Assembly: GCF_945859705.1 (NCBI RefSeq)
Contig: NC_079134.1
Location: forward strand, 49,282,402 to 49,346,401
Length of the DNA: 64,000 nucleotides
Direction: 5' to 3'
From: Episyrphus balteatus
Lineage: Eukaryota; Arthropoda; Insecta; Diptera; Syrphidae
The notes beneath the pieces are model-generated. The model was given only the letters and a program-made list of their open reading frames with translations, was not told where the DNA came from and did no database searches. Shown piece by piece: positions 1 through 9,107 of the stretch (positions are counted from its first letter, which is position 1; every line of letters starts with the position of its first letter). Made by a program: the position numbers and the translations under genes.

Positions 1-765
1 TAATAGAATTTGAGCCATAACAACCTTACCATTTCCTTCGAAGACTCTCGTTGTTAAAACTTTTGTTCAATTCTGAAAGAAGGACATTGAGCTTTTTTTT
101 AAAGCCAAAGCTAACAGTTTCTGCCATATGACCATTAATGAAATGTTGTTATGTTATTTCAAATTCCAAAGTTGTTCTAGACATGAGGCCCTTATTTTAT
201 TTCTAGATGTATAAAAAAAAACCTGGTGGACTGCTGAAAAGATTGATAGTGGATTTTATTATTCCAATTTATGGGAGGAAAATAACTGTTTTAAGTGAAT
301 TTAAATTAAAAAAGTACACATCCTCATTTGTGTTGATAAAATTCGTTTTTGTATTCAAAAGTACAATATTGTTAAATTTATGTGTAGTTTGTTATTATTA
401 TAATAACTACACTGAAAATAGCCCTTTAACCAAACAATACTTTTTTAAATTATTTGTGTACCTATTTTTGACCTTAATTTTTTTTCAAAATCAATTATGC
501 CAAATTACCTAATATATTTTTTTTCTATACCTATATGTTTTTTATATCTTTTAAAATTAATTTTACTTTCAATGAGAATTTATTTCTTACACATTTTTTA
601 CTTCGGATTAGAATTCAAAAACCAAAGCAATGCGGAAGAATATATTTTGGATTACATACAAAAAAAAATTAATTGGAATTATTTTTTGAGAATTTAAAAA
701 AATAATATAGTCAAATTAGATTTTGACATCACAAAAATTATTTTAAAAATACTTTCTATGCATTT
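1..765. other. AT-rich flank without recognisable gene
   Basis: The stretch is very AT-rich with runs of A and T. Two short open frames (207-512 and 497-697) are rich in F, Y, L, I and K, as expected from AT-rich non-coding DNA, and match no family I know. I see no RNA gene or bounded repeat here. Confidence 0.6.
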
Positions 766-1020
766 CGACGGTTAAACTTCATAACCTCGTAAGTCGAAAA
801 ATTCGAAAAAATATTATTAGTGCAAACAATTCAGAAAATTCAGAGCTGTCTTTTGGTATATTCAGTTCAACAATGTTGTTTTGAACATTTTTCAGGAATG
901 ACGAAAATCCAAAGCTCGTATTGATATATCCCATACAAAAACAAGAAACACAACATATTGTTTTTTGATTTCTGAAAAACTTGCAAAAACGACTTACGAG
1001 GTTATGAAGTTTAACCGTCG
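766..1020. mobile_element. Short TIR element (MITE), 255 bp
   Basis: The ends are perfect 31-bp inverted repeats: 766-796 starts CGACGGTTAAACTTC and 990-1020 ends GAAGTTTAACCGTCG. The 190-bp interior is AT-rich and non-coding. The right end is followed by CGTCG, so the exact boundary and target duplication are unclear. It is a non-autonomous DNA transposon by structure; I cannot name the superfamily. Confidence 0.75.
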
Positions 1021-1814
1021 CGTCGATTTAACTGTTCCTTGAGCATTTAACTGTTCGTTGACGTCTCAGGTATAAAAATACCAATTGGAAAATCTACCTC
1101 TCAGCGCTTTTGCCTCATTGAGTGTTTGAGGGAAAATTATTCACCTTAAAATTTTAAATATCTTATGTCAAGGTTTGACGCTTGGTTATAACTATTTAAG
1201 AAAACAGAGCGCGGCAAAGTTCCCGAAATTCTTTTTTTTTTTTTTAATAAAACGTTAAATGCAATATTGAAAAGATCAAATTAATTAAGTATTCTTAATC
1301 ATTTCGCTCAACATGCATCTAGCATACTTGACTTTAGAAGAGGCACTTCATTTCTAATAGGTTTCTATAGTTTCATCTTATGCCTTTTTATCTTTAGTTA
1401 AAAAAATCTCTGATAAGTTTTTTTTTTTTTTTTAAACCTAATGATCACGATTGCAGGTTGGAATAATTTAATTCTAAACTTCAACTTATTTTTTAAATTG
1501 AATATTTTATTTCTGTACATTTAATAAGACCTCTATATTATGACTCTGCGTTAATGCATGATTGCTGATTAAATATTACCATGTTTTCATATTCTACAAA
1601 TAAATAATTAAATTGGTAGAAAATACAACTTTCTTTAACCAAACATTAATAAACAAAAATCCTGCAAAGTAATAGAAACGAAATTCTTAACTAAAAATGA
1701 AAGTACTGCCCACCACCGAATTTTAATTTAAAACTAACGTGTTTGTGCGATTTAGTAAATTTTATTACGATCACTTTTTTTAATTAAACTTTTTCCACAC
1801 AGACAAAAGTCAAG
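1021..1814 (+). other. Upstream region of the first ClC-a-like gene
   Basis: About 0.8 kb of AT-rich DNA precedes the chloride-channel ORF. I cannot pick a TATA box from such an AT-rich background. The only structured signal is a polypyrimidine stretch ending in CCACACAG just before the start codon. A promoter must lie here or in a further upstream exon. Confidence 0.4.
1770..1802 (+). promoter_or_regulatory. Candidate 3' splice site upstream of the start codon
   Basis: A T/C-rich stretch ends in TTTTTCCACACAG, with the AG at 1801-1802, 12 bases before the ATG at 1815. This fits an acceptor for a 5' UTR intron. Retrogenes often acquire such an upstream intron. No donor can be fixed from sequence alone. 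Confidence 0.45.
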
Positions 1815-4793
1815 ATGAATGGTCGACAGCTTTCGAGTCCGCAAAAAATGGTCAAAAAAGACTCCCTCCTAACTGTGCCGAGTCCTCGGATGGGCCAACC
1901 AAACAAAGGTGAACCTTTCATTCCTCGAAATCAGGCATCTGGCGATGCAGATGAGGAACTCGGCTACACCCACACGCTCATGTATGGCCGATACACCAGA
2001 GATTTAGGTGAATTTGCCAAAGACGAGGCACGAAAGCTGAAAATTCTCGAAAAGCGTCGAAAAGAGGAAGACAAGCTGCGTGACAAAGAACGTTTGGGAG
2101 AACATCAAGGACGAGCTTGGAAAGTCTCTTCCTGGATATGGCGACACACATTAGCTCGATTCGGAGAAGATTGGGTCTTCTTGGCAATGTTGGGTGTAAT
2201 AATGGCTCTATTATCCTACATCATGGACAATGGCATCAATATGTGTACAAACGCACGCATTTGGCTCTATCGTGATCTTTCCACATCTCAACCTGTGATT
2301 CAGTATTTCGCCTGGGTATCCTTATCCGTTTGTCTGATACTTTTCTCAGCCGGATTTGTTCATTTGGTTGCTCCGCAGAGTATAGGCTCAGGAATTCCCG
2401 AAATGAAGACTATCCTCCGAGGAGTTGCACTCAAGGAATACCTCACTTTCAAGACACTAATAGCGAAAGTGGTTGGGTTGATGGCAACTTTGGGCAGCGG
2501 CATGCCTCTGGGGAAAGAAGGTCCATTTGTGCATATAGCGAGTATTGTGGCCCGGTTACTCTCGAAATTAATCACATCATTCCAGGGGATCTATGAGAAC
2601 GAGTCTCGAAACACTGAGATGTTGGCTGCGGCTTGTGCTGTAGGTGTGGGATCGTGCTTTGCAGCACCAATTGGTGGAGTATTGTTCAGCATTGAGGTAA
2701 CCACCACGTATTTTGCTGTCCGTAACTATTGGCGGGGGTTTTTTGCAGCTGTCTGCGGAGCAACTGTATTTCGACTATTGGCGGTATGGTTCCAGAATGC
2801 CGACACTGTGCGTGCTATGTTTTTGACCAATTTCACCTCTGAATTTCCATTCGATCCACAAGAATTGTTTGTTTATGCGTTGATGGGAGTTGTTTGTGGA
2901 TTTTTGGGAGCCGGGTATGTATGGCTCCATCGATGGTATGTGACATTCATGCGATCCAACAAAAGAATGAGCCGGTTCCTGCAGAAAAATCGATTTTTGT
3001 ATCCCGGATTGATTGCCTTGATGGTATCAACAGTGTCTTTTCCCCTCGGAACAGGACAATATATTGCAGGAGAACTAAGTACCCACGAGCAGGTCACCGA
3101 ACTTTTCAGCAATTTCACCTGGTCCCGGGACGATCTTACCGTAGAACAAGCAGCTATCGTGCAAAACTGGATAACTCCACATACCAACGTTTTCATCAAT
3201 CTCCTATGCTACGTTTTATTTTTATTTGTATTTTCCATTGTTGCATCCACAATCCCTGTGCCATCAGGATCATTCATTCCAGTATTTAAAATTGGTGCTG
3301 GCCTGGGCCGAATAGTCGGAGAGCTAATGCATGTGCTCTTTCCGCTGGGTGTGCGTTACGGAGGTAGAGTTTCACCGATTATTCCTGGTGGATATGCAGT
3401 GGTTGGGGCAGCTGCCTTCTCGGGGGCAGTCACCCACACTGTATCCGTCGGTGTGATAGTCTTTGAAATGACCGGACAAGTCACTCATGTCGTCCCAGTG
3501 ATGATAGCCGCACTAATAGCCAATGCCATTGCAGCCCTCCTTCAACCATCCATGTACGATAGCATAATCCTGATCAAAAGATTGCCATATCTGCCAGATC
3601 TCCTGCCCTCAAGCTCAAGAATGTACAGCATTTATGTGGAGGACTTCATGGTGCGGAATGTTCAATGCATTTGGCCAGAGATAACGTATCAGAAGTTGAA
3701 AGAGGTGCTCTATCAAAATCGTGGACTTCGTAGTTTGCCGCTTGTAGATAGTCCGGATAGTATGATTCTCTTGGGTTCTGTTCAGCGTTCGGAGTTGCTT
3801 AAAATGATCGAAAAGAATATTGGTCGTGAGAAACGTATGGAAATTGCTCAGAAATGGCACAAGGAAGCCGAAAAACGAGCTCGAGAACAGAAACTTAAAG
3901 AAATCGAAACCGAAAATATGATTCGACGGGCATCAAGATTCGAAGTACTCCCAGCTCCGGATATACTTTCCCTCGAACAAACATCTAACGACAATATGGC
4001 TCATATTGACGCGAAGAAGCGTCAGGAACTCTTCAGCAATTCTTTCTTCAATCAACCTCGGAAGTCTATTTTGAAGAAAACCAATTCGTTCAACTTGAAA
4101 CAGTGTGCTCCAGTCTCATCACACAGTCCAACAATAACACCCTATACAACCATTACCGGGTCAGAGTATCGCATACGTTCCGCCTTCGAAGCGATTTTCA
4201 AAAAGTCCACAACTCTTCAGGACGTTGCCCCACATCCAGGCGATAGCAATCCCATCACTCCTGGAGTGAGTTCAAATGAAATTCAACATCCCCCGAGTAC
4301 ACCTGGTATCTTGAAAAAGGTTCAACTTCCCCGAGAACGTGTCATCGATATGTCACCAGAAGATCAAAAGCAATGGGAATACGAAGAAATGTCGAAGCCC
4401 ATTAATCTCGAAGGAAGCAACGTTCAGATTGATCCGTCACCATTCCAGTTGGTCGAACGCACATCCATCATCAAAGTTCACTCGTTGTTCTCAATGGTGG
4501 GCATTAATCATGCGTATGTGACGAAAATCGGACGGCTGGTTGGAGTAGTCGGACTAGCTGAATTGCGCAAAGCCATCGAAGATATAAACAATAACAGTTT
4601 TGCTGCCGCAACTAATGCGCCGCCAAAAGATGAAGAAGCCCAAACGGGTAAGCCATTGTTGGAGAGAAAACAAAGTGTTAAAAGTGATAAAAATGTTAAT
4701 GTAACAATAACGTCCATGGACTCTGCCCTTTCGAATTCCGAAGCTGGTTCTGAAATCGATGTGGACACAAAAAAACCAAAGCTTCCTGATTAA
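1815..4793 (+). CDS. ClC-a-like: ClC-a-like voltage-gated chloride channel (single-exon copy 1)
   Basis: A 992-residue CLC-family chloride channel of the plasma membrane, closest in my reading to fly ClC-a and vertebrate CLC-1/CLC-2. The N-terminal cytoplasmic part is residues 1-110. The membrane domain spans about 110-590, with GSGIP at 191-195, GKEGP at 233-237 (gating glutamate E235), SGSFIP at 484-489 and the pore tyrosine Y581. The position that is the proton glutamate in exchangers is V295, as expected for a channel. Two CBS domains lie near 607-670 and 872-925, joined by a linker with SP/TP sites. The ATG has A at -3 and follows a candidate acceptor. Fly ClC-a is normally spliced, yet this ORF has no intron, so it is probably an intact retrocopy, or the locus lost its introns. 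The paralogue at 9108-11876 faces it tail to tail. Family assignment is very secure; the retrocopy origin is inference. Confidence 0.95.
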   Translation: MNGRQLSSPQKMVKKDSLLTVPSPRMGQPNKGEPFIPRNQASGDADEELGYTHTLMYGRYTRDLGEFAKDEARKLKILEKRRKEEDKLRDKERLGEHQGRAWKVSSWIWRHTLARFGEDWVFLAMLGVIMALLSYIMDNGINMCTNARIWLYRDLSTSQPVIQYFAWVSLSVCLILFSAGFVHLVAPQSIGSGIPEMKTILRGVALKEYLTFKTLIAKVVGLMATLGSGMPLGKEGPFVHIASIVARLLSKLITSFQGIYENESRNTEMLAAACAVGVGSCFAAPIGGVLFSIEVTTTYFAVRNYWRGFFAAVCGATVFRLLAVWFQNADTVRAMFLTNFTSEFPFDPQELFVYALMGVVCGFLGAGYVWLHRWYVTFMRSNKRMSRFLQKNRFLYPGLIALMVSTVSFPLGTGQYIAGELSTHEQVTELFSNFTWSRDDLTVEQAAIVQNWITPHTNVFINLLCYVLFLFVFSIVASTIPVPSGSFIPVFKIGAGLGRIVGELMHVLFPLGVRYGGRVSPIIPGGYAVVGAAAFSGAVTHTVSVGVIVFEMTGQVTHVVPVMIAALIANAIAALLQPSMYDSIILIKRLPYLPDLLPSSSRMYSIYVEDFMVRNVQCIWPEITYQKLKEVLYQNRGLRSLPLVDSPDSMILLGSVQRSELLKMIEKNIGREKRMEIAQKWHKEAEKRAREQKLKEIETENMIRRASRFEVLPAPDILSLEQTSNDNMAHIDAKKRQELFSNSFFNQPRKSILKKTNSFNLKQCAPVSSHSPTITPYTTITGSEYRIRSAFEAIFKKSTTLQDVAPHPGDSNPITPGVSSNEIQHPPSTPGILKKVQLPRERVIDMSPEDQKQWEYEEMSKPINLEGSNVQIDPSPFQLVERTSIIKVHSLFSMVGINHAYVTKIGRLVGVVGLAELRKAIEDINNNSFAAATNAPPKDEEAQTGKPLLERKQSVKSDKNVNVTITSMDSALSNSEAGSEIDVDTKKPKLPD

Positions 4794-4835
4794 TAAATTA
4801 TTAAAAAATCTTGAATATTTTTTTTTGTTTTTGAA

Positions 4836-4857
4836 AATAAATTATAATGAGAATAAA
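4836..4857 (+). terminator. Poly(A) signals of the first ClC-a-like gene
   Basis: Two AATAAA hexamers, at 4836-4841 and 4852-4857, lie 43-64 bases after the stop codon on the coding strand. They give a plausible short 3' UTR. In such AT-rich DNA the hexamer also occurs by chance, so use is likely but not shown. Confidence 0.5.
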
Positions 4858-6617
4858 ATAAGTAAAATAGTTTTTAGTATTTTAGAAAATAAGAAAAAAA
4901 CTAGAAAAATTATATACCAACAAAGTATATGTGTATTTTTATAAAAGAATGATATTCCATTATTTTAATGAGTCTTTAAGATTTTTTTAATATTTAAGAA
5001 ACAAAAAAATCATGTTTTAGTATTTTAATGTTCATTTTGGAAAAACATTTTATCTCGTCTATTTTAAAAATAATAAGTTAAAAATTATTTACCTGTTAGT
5101 TTTAGTAAATGAAATAAAAATGTATATTATTTTTTTAAGGAAAGTAAAATTATGTTTTTTATTTAAAAAAATGCTACTTGTGGAAATTTTGACACATAGT
5201 TGAAAATCTGGGATTAAAAGTAAGTAGAAGAGGAATTTATGACGCATGTTATAAGAGGCTTTTATTTGTAGGAAAGAAATGTGTGTTTTAGGTACTTTAA
5301 GTTACCAAAGTTTTTGAAAAGAATTTTTTTTTTTGAACTATCGTTAAGGTTTTTTTTTAATAAAAATATAAAAAATTCTATATTTTTTGTCAAAAAAGAG
5401 TGTGCAATTTGGAAGAAATTTTTCATTCGACACATAAAAACAAAATTTCAAAAAATGTATCAACCTGTTAAAAAAAATGAATTGTTTTTAAAAATCCAAC
5501 AATGAAGGTTTTGAAAAGTTTAACACATTTGAGTTCAATATTATAAAACATATAAACGTATAACGTATAAAAACATTTTGTTGAAATCAATTTAGTCGTT
5601 TATAAGAAAGTCAAAAATCAAAACAAATTTATTTGCCAGTTGCCACATTACGGTGCATGCATTTTTCTTAAATCAAAATTGATCGAGTCGTTTTTGAGAA
5701 AGATAACCTTTTCCATTATAGTCGTACTGCAAATACCGTTAATTTTGGTTTTTGGTCCCCTTGCAATGACCAACAACTCTTAATTATTAAGTTTGGGACA
5801 CATAACTTCAGTAGTTGGGGCTGAAGCTCTAGATAGAGAAAGGCAGACTGACGGAACTGCGAAACCCATTTCTAGCGTTTTCTGTCATCGCAATGTCATG
5901 TCTGGTTGCTATCTAAAGTTCGATTTTTTAACAAATTCTATACTTCCGCTACCTATACCGCAAGCAAAAAGCAGCCTCAAAGTATGTATAATATCACTCA
6001 AATGACTTCTTTGATCATCAGAGACTCATCATAAATACCTTCCTATTAAATAACAGTTAACTTGCCTCTTTGTTAACCTTAAATCGATAAATGTTTATTT
6101 GTTCAAAATACTTACGTCCAATATATTCACTCTCTAATATATTAAAGTCGCCATTAAGAATAAAAAATCTTTCAAATCACATACAAACTTAAAAATTGTT
6201 CGTTTTAAATGCTGACTTTAATAAATTGAACCTAATGCCCTCTTTGTTAGTCAGAAATAAGACGCTTTATTTAGTTTCCTATCCAATGCACTTAAGATGT
6301 TACATTTTCTTCTACACAAAATATTTATAGTTGACATTTGTTTAAGTTTAAAAAGAAATTATAGAATCCTAAAAGTATGCAAACTTTGTTGTGAAAAAAA
6401 TAATTTACCAGCATTCATTGTAATTTGATTTAAATTAAACTGATTATGAGAATATTTTTCAAATCATTGTTGTCTTTGGTACCTATATTGTCAAGTATCT
6501 ACATATATCTCAAATTCGGTTAAAAAATAAAAATAATAATAAACTAAAAGAAAAAAGAATAACTTACAATAAATTCTCAGCCAACAAACGTTTGTTTGGG
6601 TTTTCTTCGACATTTCG
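4858..6617. other. AT-rich spacer with a decayed dispersed-repeat fragment
   Basis: Most of this spacer is AT-rich with no credible gene. Near 5660-5910 there is a worn copy of the dispersed family seen at 22.7-24.3 and 57.8-61.1 kb: it keeps a GAGTCGTTTTTGAGAAA-like piece, a TACCGTTAATTTT piece and a final CATCGCAATGTCATG. The short frames here are not convincing. Confidence 0.45.
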
Positions 6618-7336
6618 AATTGTGTGGATCAGAATCAAAACCCATTATATCCACTTTTCAAAAAAAAATGACTTAGGTATGAGGTTTTGTTTCTAGTATT
6701 CAAATACATACGTTGCGCCCAAGTTTGAGTCTCTAACTACATTTTTTGGCGTAGAAATCAGACCACAAAGTTAGAGGTTAATTTCAAAACCCATTTTATC
6801 CACTTGAGTTTTTGTTTCAAAACCCATTGTATCCAAACAATTTTATTCGCATCAAAATCCATTATATCCATTCAAAATATTATTTCTAAAATAAATTTGA
6901 AATTCAAAAACCATTTTATCCATGGGATGAGATTAGATGGGAATATCCGAAAATTTATACGGATTTTTGAAAAAAAAATTTCGGCATTTAGGTTTGAATT
7001 TATTTGTTCAAGAAAGTAGGCGTAGTTAAAAAAAAGGAAATAAAGTTTTCTCGTTTTTAATTGAGTTTTTTTGAATGCCATATTTTCTTATTTTGGCCTG
7101 AAATTCAGAGATGATTTTCAAAATCCATTATATCCATATTTGTTTTGGGTATAGCTCTAAAACTAAAACCCTCAGATAACGATTTCTGGACTTGAATTGT
7201 AGGGAATCCTAATTGAATCAATCCTGCATTTAAAAAAGTACTAAAAATGTTTCGTTTACGAGATACAAGTTTTTCTCGATTTACTCGAAATCAAAAAAAG
7301 TGGATAAAATGGGTTTTGATTCTGATCCACACAATT
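6618..7336. mobile_element. TIR element with internally reiterated terminal motif, 719 bp
   Basis: Inverted repeats of about 40 bp bound the element: 6618 onward reads AATTGTGTGGATCAGAATC and 7336 backward reads the same. The outer AATT is self-complementary and could be a 4-bp target duplication. Six direct copies of AAAACCCATTNTATCCA or close variants occur at 6635, 6785, 6818, 6852, 6904 and 7118, with one inverted in the right TIR. There is no coding capacity. It is non-autonomous; superfamily unknown. Confidence 0.75.
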
Positions 7337-7783
7337 GAGCTCTGTACGAGCTTTTCAACTTCCCAACCATCACAATATTGCAATAAAAGAAAAATATGGT
7401 TTTAAATGTACAATCTTAATAATACTAATTACTAAACAAATAATGATAATCAAAATAAACAAAAAAAATGGTTCGAACTGAAAGTCTTATACAATAAAGC
7501 TATTGACCAGTCAACAAATGTTCAAAGACAATATTTCTCCTCATAATCCAACGAATTTTTTGTGTACAAAATGAATATGGAAGAAAATATAAGAAAAAGC
7601 AAATATACGCTTGCATACTTAAGGGTGTTAGTAAAATTGATAGGAATCTATTAAATACATTTGAATCGGAGCAAATCATTTGACTTTTGTATTCCTGTAC
7701 CAGCTTTGAAGAACCGTTAATCGTATTCAATTCTCAAGCACGCTAAAAATTATTTAAGATTAAAGCTGAAATACAACACTAAC

Positions 7784-7929
7784 ACCCCTATTCTCCCCCA
7801 CAGTCACAACTTATGACAGCCACAAAAATTCTCAAAGTTGTGATCCCCTATGGAACAGATCGCAGCTCACAACAACTTAACGAAAAATTGTGACTCTTAC
7901 AAGTTGTGACTGTGGGGGATAATCGGGGT
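7784..7929. mobile_element. Small palindromic MITE, 146 bp
   Basis: The two ends form an inverted repeat of about 50 bp. The left begins ACCCCTATTCTCCCCC and the right mirrors it as GGGGGATAATCGGGGT, both continuing into CACAGTCACAACTT and its complement. The centre is a short unpaired loop. The target duplication could not be settled. Confidence 0.7.
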
Positions 7930-8149
7930 ATAAGAACCTCAATAAATTTAATAAAGATGTCCTGAAATAACTGGTGTTTTGTCACTGAAAAAGTAAGTAC
8001 CTATCAACCTGAAAAAGCAGTTTAAAGTTTGTAAATGTTCTGATTAACTTATTTACAAAGATTAGGTATTTTTCTGAAATAGTTTCCTGTGCCATTATTT
8101 GGTTTTCGCATAAATGTTTCATATTTTGTAATGCTCACTTGTGATCATG

Positions 8150-8700
8150 GTTGTACAAAATTGTTTTTTTTTTAATGCACTTGTTTTTCAAAGAAAATTA
8201 AAAAAAAATTTATTGCAAATAAAAAAAAAATTGCATTAAAAAAAATTATATAGGTATTGCACCTACAAATATTATGATATTTCGACAAATATCGGCGAAT
8301 ATTAAAAAAAAAATACTTAATACTTAAAAATACTTAATTTTGCATTATTTTTTTTTTTTCAATACAGAAATTTTTTATTCGCAATAATTTTATTTTAATG
8401 CAAAATATTTTCATTTTCAACAAAAAATTTATTTTCAATGCAAATATTTTACAATATGCAGTAACTTTTTTTTAGTGAAAATATTTCTAGTTGCAATAAA
8501 TATTTTTTTTAATGCAAAATTTTATTTGCAACAAATATTTTTTTTAATTTCAACGACTTTTGTCTCGGCAATAATATACATTGCTTTAATAAAAATAACA
8601 AAATAAGAAGAAAGTAATTTTTGGGATTTAAAAAAAAAATTTATTTGCAAAATCTAATTTTTGAAAACACATTTTTTTCTAAAACTGCATTTTAATAAAA
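8150..8700. repeat. AT-rich low-complexity tract
   Basis: Imperfect, degenerate repetition of pieces like TTTTAATGCAAAATATTT and TTGCAATAAATTTT in both orientations over about 500 bp. There is no fixed unit length and no coding potential. Confidence 0.55.
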
Positions 8701-9087
8701 AAAAATAAAAATTTTTTGGAGTTCGATTTTATCTAAGATAGAAAACTATGGGAATGTGTTTACCTATGGAATTTTTTTTACCTTTGAAGAACTTACTTAC
8801 TTCTTACCAAATTTTAGTCCTAAAAATTTTAGCAACTTGAAATCTCTCTGATTATCAATGGACACAGCTTAAGCTTACCTCAAGATAACCTTGCAAATTT
8901 CCAATTAAGAGATTTCCAGATCTTCAGTCTTTTCAGTCGTAAAAAAAATAATTAAAACATTTATTTATGTAGAATTTTAATATAGTATCGCATATATAAT
9001 ATTTTATTATCACTTTCGTCTTCAACTATTATTTAAATAATAATTATTTGGTATCTTAAAACTAATTTCGATAGTTACACTCGAATC

Positions 9088-9093
9088 TTTATT
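9088..9093 (-). terminator. Poly(A) signal of the second ClC-a-like gene
   Basis: TTTATT on the plus strand is AATAAA on the coding (minus) strand, 15 bases past the stop codon. The position is plausible, but chance occurrence is common in this background. Confidence 0.45.
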
Positions 9094-9107
9094 TAATAAC
9101 TATCTTT

